DNA of 64,000 nucleotides from Lachnospiraceae bacterium (GTDB taxonomy: Bacteria; Bacillota; Clostridia; Lachnospirales; Lachnospiraceae): assembly GCA_024403355.1 (NCBI GenBank), contig JAKSRW010000002.1:84794-148793 (forward strand), given 5' to 3'. Below the pieces are notes generated by a model. The model had not been told where the DNA came from, ran no database searches, and saw only the letters and a program-made list of their open reading frames with translations. This document shows, one piece after another, positions 34,171 to 45,200 of this stretch (position 1 is the stretch's first letter; each line of letters opens with the position of its first letter). Position numbers and translations under genes: made by a program.

Positions 34171-35517
34171 ATGAAATTAAAACTGAATTTCCCAAAGGAT
34201 TTATATTCGGATGTCAGAGTCGAGGAGAATTATTCTATATGGTTCAGTAATGAGAACGGTGAGGTGGATAGGGACGGAGACTGTGAGAAAAAGGGTGCTA
34301 TGATCCGTGTTTTTGACGGAGAGCTCTGGTATACCGCTTCGACGAACGACCTGAACGGTATTCAGGAGGAGCTTGATAGTCTGGCAAAGCTTGCAAAGCC
34401 TAATCCCGATATTTATGAGAATCCTGAAATAAAGCTTCTTGAGGTAAATAAGGACAGTGTATTTAAGTTTACGGGAGAGAATGATGTCCGTAATTACACA
34501 AGAAACGATTTTAAGGAGCTGGTGGATTATTATATCGATAATTGTATTGACTGCTCAATACCTGAGATGAATTTCTGGAATGTTGCAGCAAATGCCGTGC
34601 ATTTTGAATACAGCTTTTATTCAAGCAAGGGTGCAGAAATCGAGTATGACAGCCAGGAAACAAGAATAGGAGCGGTAGAAGCATTTACCGTGGACGGGGC
34701 TACCACCTACGGCTATAAGATTATTATGAAGCCTTGCTTTGAGGAGCTTAAGGGCCATGAGGAGGCCGTTAATAAAAAGATGCAGGAAAGCCTGAATTAT
34801 GCTAAAAATGCGGTGGATGTTGAGCCCGGAGATTACTGCTGTGTGCTTGCTCCGTTTGTTACCGCAATGTTCACCCATGAGAGCTTCGGACATAAGAGCG
34901 AGTCAGACTTTATGCTTAATGATAAAACCCTTCAGGATGAGTGGGTTATGGGTAAAAAGGTTGGTACCGAGCTTGTTTCGATATGCGATGACGGTTCATT
35001 AAATAATCATGGCTATAAGCCCTATGATGATCAGGGAACAAAGGCACGCGAAACCTGGCTGATAAAGGACGGTGTTCTCACAGGACGTCTTCATGATGCA
35101 CAGTCGGCATCGATTCTTAATGAGGAGCTTACAGGCAACTGCAGGGCACAGGATTACACCTGTACACCTGTTGTGCGTATGACAAATACCTATATGAAGG
35201 GCGGAACTACCCCTATTGCCAATATTTTTGACGGTATTAAGGATGGTATTTTTGTGGCAGATTCAGGTTCGGGAACCGGTCAGGCCATGTTTACGATTCG
35301 TCCCAATATCTGTTACAGAATCAGGGACGGTAAGGTTTGTGAGCCTGTTCGTGTGAATGTTATTAACGGAAATGTTTTTAAGACACTTTTTGATATTGAG
35401 GCAATTGCGGATGATTTTGTGCTCTGCAATGAGCTTGTATGCGGAAAGTCGGGACAGAGTGTTCCGGTATCGGCCGGAGGCCCCACAATTCGTGTAAAGA
35501 GTCTGACAGTAAATTAA
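34171..35517 (+). CDS. tldD: TldD-type metalloprotease subunit
   Basis: 448 aa, catalytic half of the TldD/TldE heterodimer, which degrades unfolded peptides and matures some modified peptides. The metal site THESFGHKSE carries His236, Glu237 and His241 as H-E-x-x-x-H. FVADSGSGTGQAMFTIRPN and SVPVSAGGPTIRVKSLTV are family-typical C-terminal segments. The ATG follows GAAAGGAAG. tldE starts 70 bp downstream on the same strand. No ribosomally made peptide precursor is seen nearby, so general proteolysis is the default role. Confidence 0.9.
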   Translation: MKLKLNFPKDLYSDVRVEENYSIWFSNENGEVDRDGDCEKKGAMIRVFDGELWYTASTNDLNGIQEELDSLAKLAKPNPDIYENPEIKLLEVNKDSVFKFTGENDVRNYTRNDFKELVDYYIDNCIDCSIPEMNFWNVAANAVHFEYSFYSSKGAEIEYDSQETRIGAVEAFTVDGATTYGYKIIMKPCFEELKGHEEAVNKKMQESLNYAKNAVDVEPGDYCCVLAPFVTAMFTHESFGHKSESDFMLNDKTLQDEWVMGKKVGTELVSICDDGSLNNHGYKPYDDQGTKARETWLIKDGVLTGRLHDAQSASILNEELTGNCRAQDYTCTPVVRMTNTYMKGGTTPIANIFDGIKDGIFVADSGSGTGQAMFTIRPNICYRIRDGKVCEPVRVNVINGNVFKTLFDIEAIADDFVLCNELVCGKSGQSVPVSAGGPTIRVKSLTVN

Positions 35518-35587
35518 CAGACCTATTTGCTGAATTAACTGCAGACGCCGGATTATTTATGGAAAACAGAAGGGTATGGTTATTAAT

Positions 35588-36802
35588 ATGAGAGAACGTT
35601 TAACAACGATTAATGAATCTACTGAAATAAAATATCAGGAAGGAAAAAAGGTTGCCGTAAGCAAGAATAAAAAGATTTCGAATTCCTTCCGTGTATATAA
35701 AAACGATTGTGTAGGTATCAGCTATCAGCTCGGAGAGGTAAAGGATGAGGATGGCTTTGCGAGGGCGGAAAAGGCACTTGAAAGGCAGCGTCCGTATCCT
35801 TTCGGACTTGAAAGCGGTGTGAGACACCGTGATAAGACAGAGAGCAGTATTTCGGATTCTGAGCTTGTGGAAATCGCGGAAGAGTGTATGGGTTATCTGA
35901 ACAGGACTTATCCGGACTACAGCTTCCATGGCACGGTTATGTGGGAGAGTCAGCTGTCCACAAGAACAAATGACATGGGCATGGATTATAGCAATAAGGA
36001 TGCCGCAATCAATGTTGGCTTTGATTTTAAGCATAAGGACAGTAAGGATATTTCGGACGGAGAATTCCATTTCAGCCTTCGTAAATATGATAACAAGGTA
36101 TTTTTCAAAATGGCCGATGATTATCTGGCGAACTTTAGGAAGATGGTAGATTTCCCTGATGAAATCATCATAGATGAGCAGTATTACGGAATCGTCGGTA
36201 CGCTCGGAAATCATCTGTCAGGTGAAAACATCAGCAGAAAAACCTCGCTTCTTGCGGATAAAGTGGGAGAGAAGGTATTTGCTGACGGCTTTACCCTTAC
36301 GCATGATGTAACGGACAAGGAGTGCTGGTTTAATCCCTTCTGGGACGGCGAGGGAGTAACCTTTAAGGATGATAAGCTTGTACTTATTCAGAACGGCAAA
36401 ATCCTTACAGGCTATGCTGACAAGCGCGATGCGGCAAGGTTCGGAATTAACCACACGGGTCCTGCGTATGCAGACTATACGGATATTCCCGGAGCGGGCG
36501 GACTGAATATGAGAATCGACAGGTCTGATAAAACGGTTAAGGAGCTTTTGGACGGAAGATATGCCGTAATCCCCGTAATGTCCTATGGCGGAGGATTTAA
36601 TGAAAAGGGTGAGTATACAATGCCTGTTCATGCAAGTCTTCTTTTTGATGGTGAAAAGGTGCTCGGAAAGCTTCCTCCGTTCACTATTATCAGCAATATG
36701 TTTGATATTTACGGTAAGGATTTTATCGGCGTAAGCGCAGACCAGCCGATTTATAATGACAAGCAGCTGCTTTACATGGTTATGCGCGGAGAAATGAAAT
36801 AA
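35588..36802 (+). CDS. tldE: TldE/PmbA-type protease partner subunit
   Basis: 404 aa, non-catalytic partner of TldD. It lacks the H-E-x-x-x-H motif and has PmbA-like features: a late substrate-groove segment (YADYTDIPGAGGLNMRID) and a C-terminal VMSYGGGFNEKGEYTMPVHA-type region. The start at 35588 is the second ATG of a tandem pair (35576 and 35588, in frame, M-V-I-N-M) after AGAAGGG. The same M-V-I-N-M tandem occurs before the Feo-associated gene. Directly downstream is a metallo-hydrolase. Confidence 0.85.
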   Translation: MRERLTTINESTEIKYQEGKKVAVSKNKKISNSFRVYKNDCVGISYQLGEVKDEDGFARAEKALERQRPYPFGLESGVRHRDKTESSISDSELVEIAEECMGYLNRTYPDYSFHGTVMWESQLSTRTNDMGMDYSNKDAAINVGFDFKHKDSKDISDGEFHFSLRKYDNKVFFKMADDYLANFRKMVDFPDEIIIDEQYYGIVGTLGNHLSGENISRKTSLLADKVGEKVFADGFTLTHDVTDKECWFNPFWDGEGVTFKDDKLVLIQNGKILTGYADKRDAARFGINHTGPAYADYTDIPGAGGLNMRIDRSDKTVKELLDGRYAVIPVMSYGGGFNEKGEYTMPVHASLLFDGEKVLGKLPPFTIISNMFDIYGKDFIGVSADQPIYNDKQLLYMVMRGEMK

Positions 36803-36840
36803 TAATCGGTTTGCAGTGCAGGCAGAAGGGGATGAAAAAT

Positions 36841-37527
36841 ATGGAGACAATTAAGTTATTTGAGAATACCTGGGCTTTTGATGAGGGCGGTGTAAGATTT
36901 TTCCTGCTGGCGGGAAATGAACAGGCGCTTCTCATTGACAGCGGTATGCAGACAAAAAATGCTAAGGAGCTGGCGGCAGAGCTTACTAAGCTTCCGATAA
37001 AGCTGATTAATACGCATGCGGACAGGGATCATACCGGCAGTAATGCAGAGTTTGATGAGGTTTATATGAATCCTGCGGAGACAGTGAATTATTACCAGAA
37101 GGGGGCTCCTTCGGGAAGAATCGTAGCGGTAGATGATAAGGATATAATTGATCTGGGAGACCGTGAGCTCGAAATTATTGCAATTCCCGGACATACCCCC
37201 GGAAGTATCGCTGTACTGGATAAAAAGAGCGGGGCGCTTTTCTCGGGAGACCCCGTTCAGGACGGTAACATATACATGTTTGGACCCTGCAGGGAGATGC
37301 ATGCATATATATTAAGTATTGAAAAGCTGGAAAGACTCAGTGATAAATACACAACGATTTATCCTTCTCACGGCTCACTTACCGTATCAAAGGATATTCT
37401 TCCGAAGCTTCGTGAGGGTGCTAAAAAGGTTCTGGCAGGTGAGATAGAGGCTGAGACTATAGACCTTTGGGGCAACAAGGTTAATCTCTATAAGGTCGGT
37501 GTGGCAGGCTTTTTGTATGACGAATAA
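36841..37527 (+). CDS. MBL-fold metallo-hydrolase
   Basis: 228 aa, cytosolic. Metal-ligand motifs: THADRDHTGS, IPGHTPGSIAV, FSGDPVQDGN and YPSHGSLTV. The third motif histidine/aspartate set is complete, so hydrolase activity is likely; the substrate is unknown. The ATG at 36841 is used; an in-frame start at 36811 would put coding sequence through the leader motif CGGTTTG...CAGAAGGGG. It lies 38 bp after tldE and ends at a bidirectional terminator. Confidence 0.8.
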   Translation: METIKLFENTWAFDEGGVRFFLLAGNEQALLIDSGMQTKNAKELAAELTKLPIKLINTHADRDHTGSNAEFDEVYMNPAETVNYYQKGAPSGRIVAVDDKDIIDLGDRELEIIAIPGHTPGSIAVLDKKSGALFSGDPVQDGNIYMFGPCREMHAYILSIEKLERLSDKYTTIYPSHGSLTVSKDILPKLREGAKKVLAGEIEAETIDLWGNKVNLYKVGVAGFLYDE

Positions 37528-37532
37528 GAAAA

Positions 37533-37576
37533 AGGGCGAATGAAATGAAATCTCATCTTCATTCGCCCTGATTTTT
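37533..37576. terminator. bidirectional terminator
   Basis: Perfect 12-bp stem AGGGCGAATGAA (37533-37544) / TTCATTCGCCCT (37558-37569), with T6 on the + side and T5 on the minus side. It ends the metallo-hydrolase gene and the convergent rubrerythrin gene. Confidence 0.85.
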
Positions 37577-37585
37577 TGTTAAATA

Positions 37586-38173
37586 TTATTTGAAATATCT
37601 GTCAAGTAAGCCCTTAAGAGCCTTGCCGTGTCTTGCTTCGTCACGAGCCATTTCATGAACTGTATCATGGATTGCATCAAGGTTATTTTTCTTTGCACAC
37701 AATGCGAGGTCATATTTACCCTGTGTAGCGCCGAATTCGCAGTCAACTCTCCAAGCAAGGTTAGCCTTTGTTGAAGCCTTCATATTAGCTTCAAGATCCT
37801 CACCAAGGAGCTCTGCAAACTTAGCAGCGTGCTCAGCCTCTTCGAAGGCTGCCTTCTCCCAGTAGAGACCAATCTCGGGATAGCCCTCGCGATGAGCGAT
37901 ACGGGCCATGCAAAGGTACATACCAACCTCAGAACACTCGCCCTTGAAGTTTGCCATAAGCTGCTCGAAGATATATTTCTTGTCTTCTTCACTGATATCA
38001 GCGTTGTTCTTTACAGTCTTGGCATAAATACCGTACTCATGCTCTGCGGCAAGCTTTAACTCGCCTTCAACCTTCTTAAACTTTGTTCCTGAAACATGAC
38101 AGACGGGGCACTCTGCGGGTGCCTCATCACCCTCGTGAACATAACCACAAACGGGACATACATACTTAGCCAT
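37586..38173 (-). CDS. reverse rubrerythrin
   Basis: 195 aa peroxidase of anaerobes. The domain order is reversed relative to classical rubrerythrin: an N-terminal rubredoxin-like iron site ([10 protein letters not shown]...CPVCH) is followed by a ferritin-like di-iron domain ([36 protein letters not shown]). It reduces H2O2 to water, with electrons from an NADH-rubredoxin reductase system. AGGAGG is 9 nt before the ATG. A promoter and a Fur/PerR-like palindrome lie directly upstream, consistent with peroxide control. Confidence 0.92.
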   Translation of the reverse strand: MAKYVCPVCGYVHEGDEAPAECPVCHVSGTKFKKVEGELKLAAEHEYGIYAKTVKNNADISEEDKKYIFEQLMANFKGECSEVGMYLCMARIAHREGYPEIGLYWEKAAFEEAEHAAKFAELLGEDLEANMKASTKANLAWRVDCEFGATQGKYDLALCAKKNNLDAIHDTVHEMARDEARHGKALKGLLDRYFK

Positions 38174-38200
38174 TTTGATAATCCTCCTATAAATATAAAT

Positions 38201-38215
38201 CAGTAATGATTACTG
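38201..38215. promoter_or_regulatory. Fur/PerR-like operator of reverse rubrerythrin
   Basis: CAGTAAT-G-ATTACTG is a perfect 7-1-7 palindrome, the same geometry as PerR/Fur boxes and sharing their central TAAT-n-ATTA. It covers the predicted transcription start, where bound repressor would block the promoter. Confidence 0.55.
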
Positions 38216-38219
38216 TTTT

Positions 38220-38248
38220 AATATATAATATTATTATACAAAAGTCAA
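38220..38248 (-). promoter_or_regulatory. promoter of reverse rubrerythrin
   Basis: Minus strand TTGACT (38248-38243), 17 bp, TATATT (38225-38220). It begins 13 bp after the histidine kinase stop, with no terminator between, so read-through from the NRPS operon is possible. Confidence 0.65.
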
Positions 38249-38260
38249 GTGTTTTGTCGC

Positions 38261-40705
38261 TTAATTGTCAGCTTTTTTTACTTTGTCCGCAGGCAGCAGC
38301 TCTGCCATAAGACGTTCAAGGTCCGCCGCAACAACGGGCTTTGGCAGATAAGCATCAAAACCGTAGCCTGTATACTGTTCCTTTGCACCGGCCATTACGT
38401 TGGCAGTAAGTGCGACAATAGGTGTACCCTCCGCAAGCTTCTGCTCCTTGATGATTTTAAGGGTTGCAATACCGTCGGGAGCGGGCATCATATGATCTAA
38501 GAGAACGAGATCATACCTGGCATTCTTTAAGCGGTCGATACATGCATAGCCACCGTCCGCCTGGTCTACAATAACCTTGGTTCTGCCGAGCAGCTTACTC
38601 ATTACCATGAGATTCATCTTGTTATCATCTACCACGAGAATATGTGCATCGGGGGCTGTGAAGCCGGCCTGATATGTCTTTGCGGTAGTCTTTACGTCAT
38701 CCTTTGTAGCCTTTTGGAAATCTCCGATGGGAACGTTCTTCATAATCTTCTGTGGAAGAGTAACCGAGAATACTGAGCCCTGTCCGTACTTACTTGTAAC
38801 GTTGAGGCTGCCGTTCATCATATCTACGAAGCTTTTTGTAATGCTGAGTCCAAGACCCGTGCCCTCGATGTTTCTGTTAGTCATCATATCGGCACGTTTG
38901 AAGGCCTCAAAAATTCCTGCTAAATCCTTTTCCTGAATTCCGCGGCCGGTATCCGTGATGCGGAAGGAGAGCATAAGCTCGTTTTCTTTTTCCGGCATAT
39001 ATTTAACCGAGAGAGTGATGGTACCCTTATCGGTATATTTAGCCGCATTTGTAAGAAGATTGGTAAGTATCTGCTTAATTCGAATTGCATCTCCGTACAG
39101 ATACTCAGGGGTAGTTTCATCGATATCGGTCTGGAAGGCTATGTCCTTGTTCTGAATACGCGTCATAACCATATTTTTCAGGTCTGTGATAAGACGGCTG
39201 AGACGATATTCAACCGGTACGATTTCCATTTTACCGGATTCTATCTTTGACATGTCGAGAATATCATTTATCAGAGTCAGAAGCATTGAACCGGCACTTT
39301 CGATATTGGCGGAGTATTCGAGAATCTGCTCGTCCTTTGATTCACGCTCAATCATTGTATTCATACCAAGGATTGCGTTGATGGGAGTACGGATTTCATG
39401 GGACATTCTGGCAAGGAATTCCGATTTTGCCCGGCCTGCGGCCTCGGCGGTTCTGAGAGCTTCAGCAATTTTTTCCTGCTGAAGCTTTTCCTTTTCGAGT
39501 ACGGCGCGCACGCTTCGTACGGTAAGAATAGCGGAGGAGAGGCTCTTTTCATTCTGTTCGACTTCGGTTATTGAAATAACCATAGGAATAGCATGTGTTG
39601 AATCGGGCGAATCGCCTGTTGCGGCCAGTGCATTGCATTCTTCTATGACTTTTACGAATTCTTTAACGCAGTTTTTGTTCCAGGACTCATTATTTGCCCT
39701 GATTGCAGTATAAATATCTTTCCTGAGAGCGTAGTTGTAATTGAGCTTCTGGTCGTTTTGAAGTCGTTCTCTGATGAACTCTGGTTCCATAAAATCCGAA
39801 AAATCTTCATTACTGCTGAAATCATCGCTTTTTATTTCTGTACTTTTTATCAGCTTTGAAAATTCACTGAAGGAAAGGTGTTCATTGGCTGCCATGGAAG
39901 GGTAGACAAATTTAATGTCTTCTTCCGTTAGTGATAAGCTTGCAACGGTAGAGTATTCACGTACGGTACAGAGCATGGCCTGTTCGAGCATACGCTTTTC
40001 TTTCTCCTGCTCCTCAATCAGGATTATTTCATTGTCCCTCATAATAACTGTGATAAAGGTCTGCAGCATACCGAGGGTTTCACCGATACTGATAATGGGA
40101 ACATCGGCGATAAACATGGAGAGAACTACTGATGCGAGCGGAAAGAATACAAAAGAAAGTACGGCAAAAAAGTTTCTTTTTGATATCGGATCCCTATGCT
40201 TGAAGTAGCATACAATTGTGAATATAATGCAGAAAATAAGATAAACTATCGGGAGTATCAGTGTGATAATATTCAGTGTGCCGCGGTGGTATACGCCCTC
40301 TGTGTCGATATAATAAATCCAGTCTGTCCAGTAGGATAACAGGGTCATGGCAAAGGCAATAGCAGGCGGGATGAAGGTAAAGATTAGGTGCGCTTTTTGA
40401 GCTTTTTGCGAAATTTTGCTGAGTCGGACCGAGTAAGTAGCCCATACCGGAATGATGAAAATAGCCGAGAAGAAGTATACATCGTTGACCAGGTATTGCA
40501 TAAAACGGGAAAGATGTATATTGTGCGCGCTATAGAGCTCATAGACTAAATCGGAAACAACAAGAGTCTGACAAAGAACAATCATAATGAAATAGAGTCC
40601 CTGAAACGGAACTCTTTTTTTCATTATGATAAATCTTACCATTATTGTCAGCATGACAGCCAGACAGAGCATGTCGAATGCCGCATACACATTTGATATT
40701 AACAT
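38261..40705 (-). CDS. 7-TM hybrid histidine kinase
   Basis: 814 aa. Seven predicted membrane helices (about 5-28, 37-56, 74-94, 107-125, 145-166, 178-200, 207-225) form the input. A linker region of about 200 residues follows, then HisKA with His436 (ARMSHEIRTPINAILG), HATPase (QILTNLLTNAAKY, DTGRGI, GTGLGLSI), and a C-terminal receiver with Asp737 (VLLDHMMP) and LPKPV. A separate phosphotransfer partner is expected but not seen nearby. It is last in a run NRPS - SpoIIE-type phosphatase - kinase with gaps of 18 and 36 bp, so it may sense a signal linked to the NRPS product. Confidence 0.88.
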   Translation of the reverse strand: MLISNVYAAFDMLCLAVMLTIMVRFIIMKKRVPFQGLYFIMIVLCQTLVVSDLVYELYSAHNIHLSRFMQYLVNDVYFFSAIFIIPVWATYSVRLSKISQKAQKAHLIFTFIPPAIAFAMTLLSYWTDWIYYIDTEGVYHRGTLNIITLILPIVYLIFCIIFTIVCYFKHRDPISKRNFFAVLSFVFFPLASVVLSMFIADVPIISIGETLGMLQTFITVIMRDNEIILIEEQEKEKRMLEQAMLCTVREYSTVASLSLTEEDIKFVYPSMAANEHLSFSEFSKLIKSTEIKSDDFSSNEDFSDFMEPEFIRERLQNDQKLNYNYALRKDIYTAIRANNESWNKNCVKEFVKVIEECNALAATGDSPDSTHAIPMVISITEVEQNEKSLSSAILTVRSVRAVLEKEKLQQEKIAEALRTAEAAGRAKSEFLARMSHEIRTPINAILGMNTMIERESKDEQILEYSANIESAGSMLLTLINDILDMSKIESGKMEIVPVEYRLSRLITDLKNMVMTRIQNKDIAFQTDIDETTPEYLYGDAIRIKQILTNLLTNAAKYTDKGTITLSVKYMPEKENELMLSFRITDTGRGIQEKDLAGIFEAFKRADMMTNRNIEGTGLGLSITKSFVDMMNGSLNVTSKYGQGSVFSVTLPQKIMKNVPIGDFQKATKDDVKTTAKTYQAGFTAPDAHILVVDDNKMNLMVMSKLLGRTKVIVDQADGGYACIDRLKNARYDLVLLDHMMPAPDGIATLKIIKEQKLAEGTPIVALTANVMAGAKEQYTGYGFDAYLPKPVVAADLERLMAELLPADKVKKADN

Positions 40706-40741
40706 ATTGCAGATGCCTTCCTTAAAAAGCCTGTGGGTTAA

Positions 40742-42190
40742 TTAGCCAATGGATTTAACGTCAAAGCCGAGCATTGTAATATCGTCGAACTGATCGGCAG
40801 AATTGGCAAATACATCGATATCGTTCTTGAGAGCGGGAAGCAGCTCGCTTACAGTCATTTCGGGATGGGAATTAAGAGCGTTAAGCATACCGTCTACGCC
40901 GAACTGCTCCTCCTTGAGATTAATTGACTCGGGAACACCGTCGGTGTAAACAAAGAGACGGTCGCCTGCGTTAAAATTAAGCTCATACTCATCGAACTGC
41001 ATATCCTCCATACCTGCAAGTACGAAGCCATGCTCATCATTGTGAATTTCATATTTTCCGTTTGCACGTCTGATAACGGGGCATTCATGACCGGCGTTTG
41101 CACAAATCATTTTTCCTGTTTTAATATCGTAAATACCGATCCAGACGGTAACGAACATCATTGTTTCATTGTTTTCACAGAGCTGGTTATTAACCTTGTA
41201 GAGGATTTCCCTGGGAGAAAGACCCGACTGTGCGCTCGTCTTAAGCAGGGTTTTTGCAATAACCATGAAAAGTGATGCGGGAACACCCTTACCTGATACG
41301 TCCGCCATAACGAGTGCAAGGTGGTCGTCGTCGATAAGGAAGAAATCGTAGAAGTCACCGCCGACTTCCTTGGCGGGATTCATGGTTGCGTAAATGTCAA
41401 ATTCATTTCTTTCGGGAAAGGCAGGGAAAATGCTGGGAAGCATGTCTGCCTGAATATGTGAAGCAACGCCAAGCTCAGCCTCGTTCTTCATTGCCTTTGC
41501 CGACCAGAATACCGATTTGAATATCTGATAGTACGCGATAACGAAAATCAGACAGATAGGCAGGTAGAGCATCATGAAGGATGACTGGTTGGGCAGGATT
41601 CCGAGTACATTATTTGTAACGTAGTTGATAATGTAGAAACCGATGATTGATGCAACGGGTGTGGCAAGATAAGCACTCATCTTTCCCTGGAGCTCTTCGC
41701 TGACCTTGATAACAAGGTGACGGAGCAGCTTCATGTAAAGTATATAAATGATTGTATAAACAACAACCTTGATTATGATAAAGAGAAGTATATTTCCTGC
41801 TGTGTAGGGGTGGGTGGAGAAAAGCTCAAGCTTTCCGCCAAGGACCGCATCTGTTGTACCGCAGAACATAAATGTACATACATTTGCAATCAGACAGGCC
41901 ATCAAGGATGTAAAGAGCTTTGTCGACCAGCTTTCAATATAAAGAAAATTCGTTGCCAGACAAACCAGTGCGGAAAGTCCTAAAATACCCACGATATCGT
42001 TTGTGATATCCAGTGTATAGAAGGCAAAGGTAACGGAAAAACCGAGAGCTGCCGTCAGCAGCCAGAAGAAAGCCGTTTTAACCTTTACTAAACGGGGCTT
42101 AAGGGTTGAGGCTACAATTGTTGCTGCAAATGCAGATGCAAGGAATACTGCAAATGACCATAAAGCGGTGATTGAAGCTGATAACTGCAT
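40742..42190 (-). CDS. membrane SpoIIE/RsbU-type PP2C phosphatase
   Basis: 482 aa. Six or seven membrane helices fill residues 1-225; the C-terminal half is a PPM/SpoIIE serine phosphatase (PAKEVGGDFYDFF, VMADVSGKGVPASLFM, FVYTDGVPE, DQFDDITMLGF), with the metal-binding aspartates present. Such proteins dephosphorylate anti-sigma-factor antagonists; no antagonist or anti-sigma gene is adjacent. It lies 18 bp after the NRPS stop with GGAAAGGCATGG in its leader (out-of-frame ATG 11 nt before the start), so it is probably co-transcribed. The membrane input domain is not one I can name. Confidence 0.88.
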   Translation of the reverse strand: MQLSASITALWSFAVFLASAFAATIVASTLKPRLVKVKTAFFWLLTAALGFSVTFAFYTLDITNDIVGILGLSALVCLATNFLYIESWSTKLFTSLMACLIANVCTFMFCGTTDAVLGGKLELFSTHPYTAGNILLFIIIKVVVYTIIYILYMKLLRHLVIKVSEELQGKMSAYLATPVASIIGFYIINYVTNNVLGILPNQSSFMMLYLPICLIFVIAYYQIFKSVFWSAKAMKNEAELGVASHIQADMLPSIFPAFPERNEFDIYATMNPAKEVGGDFYDFFLIDDDHLALVMADVSGKGVPASLFMVIAKTLLKTSAQSGLSPREILYKVNNQLCENNETMMFVTVWIGIYDIKTGKMICANAGHECPVIRRANGKYEIHNDEHGFVLAGMEDMQFDEYELNFNAGDRLFVYTDGVPESINLKEEQFGVDGMLNALNSHPEMTVSELLPALKNDIDVFANSADQFDDITMLGFDVKSIG

Positions 42191-42208
42191 ATGAAAACCA
42201 TGCCTTTC

Positions 42209-45200
42209 CTAGAAATTGTCAAACATTAACATGCCGTCAAGGGCATTGAAATAATTTGTGAGATAATCATCAGTAATAGTATGCCACTTGGCACCGTTTT
42301 TTTCAAGTACCGATGAGGTAAAATCACAGGTAATGCCGGTATAAGTATAAGTGGTATCGGGATGCTCGAGTTCAAGCTTGACTGCCGCATCCTGAAGGGT
42401 ATCGTCATTTCTCGCTTCTGCAAGAAATGAAGCGAATACCTCGTCGGGAACAACCTCTACGGGGTGTCCGATTTCGGAAAGAATACTGAACATATGGCTG
42501 AAACGAGCTTCTTCACGAGGATATACATGGAAAATCTGATAATCGTCGCAGAGGAAGGATAGCTTAACAATCATGTGGGCGGTATCATCCACAGGAGAGA
42601 AGTTTACCGAATGCTTCAGCAGCGTTGCAGGTATTTTTCCGAGCTTTACGTAAGAGGACATAAGTCTTGCAAAGGCGTTTGAAGACATATTAATCTGGAA
42701 TTCACCGTCTGACATACGTCCCTGAAGGTTGCCGACTCTCATTATCTTGAAACGAAGTCCCTGGTCGGCCGCGGCACGGAGAATATCATATTCCGCCATG
42801 TATTTTGAAAGAATATACTGGTTGCTTATCTGCTGGCCGAGGAAGAAATCCTTTTCTGTAAGTGTAAGTGGACTGCTGCCTCTCTTATACATGCCTCCGA
42901 CACTGATGGTGGAGATCTGGATAAGTGCGGCATTATGCTTTAAGCAGGCATCAATAAGGTTCTGAACGCCTTCTCTGTTAACCTTGTTAAGGGCATCGCC
43001 GTATGCGAAATGAGCAACATTTGCCGCAGCATTTATTACGAAATCAATATGCTTTGCAAAGGCCGGTTCAATACTTTCGGGAGAGGTTAAATCTCCTTCG
43101 AGTATGATAAGCCGGTTTCCTAACAGCTCATCAAAGGCCTTTTCCCCGTAATAGAAGAGAGTGCTGAGGATTCGTTTCTCTGCGCTGAGCTTTGAAGAGG
43201 GACGAACCAGACAGGTTATGTTGCCTGTGTATTCAGGGTTATTTAAAAGGTCCAGTAAAATATGGGCACCGAGGTAGCCTGTGGCGCCGGTAATAAGAAT
43301 ATTTGCCGACAGCGGATAAGAGGGTGCATCTGTGGGAGTCCTCTTAAGCTGTTCGTCTATTCCTGTATAATCAAGCTCGCTGAGGGGATTGATTTCGTCC
43401 TCATCATTTGCGGCGGAGCTGTGAAGTATATTTTCGATAATGAGCGCGGGTGAGGGATATTTGAAAATATCCTCATAGGTAATTGCTGAAAATTCGGTAT
43501 CCGCAAGTACCGTAATAAGCTCAATGGCTGTAATTGAATCACCGCCCAGCTCAAAGAAATTATCGTCGGGACCGTAGCTGCTGTCATTAAGTACCCGGCC
43601 AAAGGCCTGACAGAGAGCGATTTCCTGCTCGGTTACGGGACGTCTTTCGGAACGCTTAAGTACAACCTCGATGGAAGCAAGAGCCTTCATGTCGGTTTTT
43701 CCGCCCGGAGTCTGGGGAATTGCATCAAGTGCAACGAAGACATCGGGAACCATATATGCGGGCAGACGCTTTTTCATAAAAGCACTGAGCCTGTCATTAT
43801 CTATCGGACAAAGCGCGGTGTAAAAGCCTGCCAGGAATTTGCTGTGCTCGGAGGCTCTTACCATAACTACCGAGGCTGTAATGCCCTTGAACTGGGACAT
43901 AACATTTTCGATTTCGGGAAGCTCGATACGAAGTCCGCGCAGCTTGACCTGGTTATCGTTTCTACCCTTGTAGATTATTCTTCCGTCGGAAAGAACATGG
44001 CCTATATCACCGGTTCTGTAGAGACGGAGTCCCTCTGAATTAACAAATTTTGCGGCGGTAAGCTCGGGCATATCGATGTATTCGATTCCTACACCCTCGC
44101 CGTAAATGCAGAGCTCTCCGTTCATTCCGCGGGGGAGAAGAGCGAGGTTTTTATTCATAACAAGAACACCCATATTTCCGATGGGACGTCCGATGGAAAG
44201 GTCGTCTCCGGCCTCGGTGATAGTGGCACCGATGGTGGTTTCCGTGGGACCGTAGCCGTTATAAATTCGTACATCGTAGGTTTCTCTGAGTGTAGTAATA
44301 AGTGCCTTCGGAAGAACCTCGCCTGCCGAAAGAATCGCCTCGACGTTTTTAAGCGCCCTTGTGAATTCAAAATTATTCAGGTAGGCGTTAAGTCGTGAGG
44401 GCGTGCAGTGGAGCAGGTTTGCCCCGTGCTTTTGAAGCAGTGCGGCAAGTGCCGTAGGGTCTGTAACGGCATTGTCCGGTGCATATTCAATAAAAAGACC
44501 GTTAAGAAGCGGTACAAATAATTCAAAAAGTGAAATATCAAAGCAGACCGAGCCGATGGCAACAAGTCCCTTTCCTGTTTTTACAATGTCACGGTTGAAG
44601 GGGTTGTTATCTGCATTTGTAATATTTACGATTCCGCGGTGCTTAAGCAGACAGCCCTTCGGACGGCCGGTGGTACCTGAGGTATAAATGCAGTAGGCCG
44701 GCATGTCGCAGTCGATTGTGGGAAGCTCCTTCTTTTCTGCGGTTTGCATAAGCTGACCGGCTGAAATAAAGCTGTGCTCAGCCGCACCCGGAACATCCGA
44801 ATCCGAAATAAGCAGCTTTGCATGGCTGTTCGTAAGAATGTATTCGACACGGTCCTTGGGATATGCAGGGTCAATGGGAATAAAAATGGCAGCTGCCTTC
44901 AAAATACCGAGCTGCACAGGGATGATCCTGTGGTCACGAGAAAGCATGAAAAGGACCCTGTCACCCGGTTTAATGCCGGCTGAAATAAGTCCGTAAGCCA
45001 CTCTGTCCGATAACGCATCCAGCTCGGAGAAGTTGTATTCGCCTCCTGCTGCGTAGAGAGCGGGACGGTCTGCATATTTTGCGGCTGCCTTTCTGAAAAG
45101 TGAAACAATAGACTCATTTTTACCGAGCGGGTATAAATTTCCTTTGGAAAGCTTAAAAATTTCCTTCTTTTCGGCTTCTGAAACCAGACTGATATCACGA

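Noticed and set aside
40742..42190. Sporulation gene spoIIE
   Set aside because: Only the phosphatase domain type is shared; the membrane part and context (NRPS, kinase) do not match SpoIIE, so no claim of sporulation is made.
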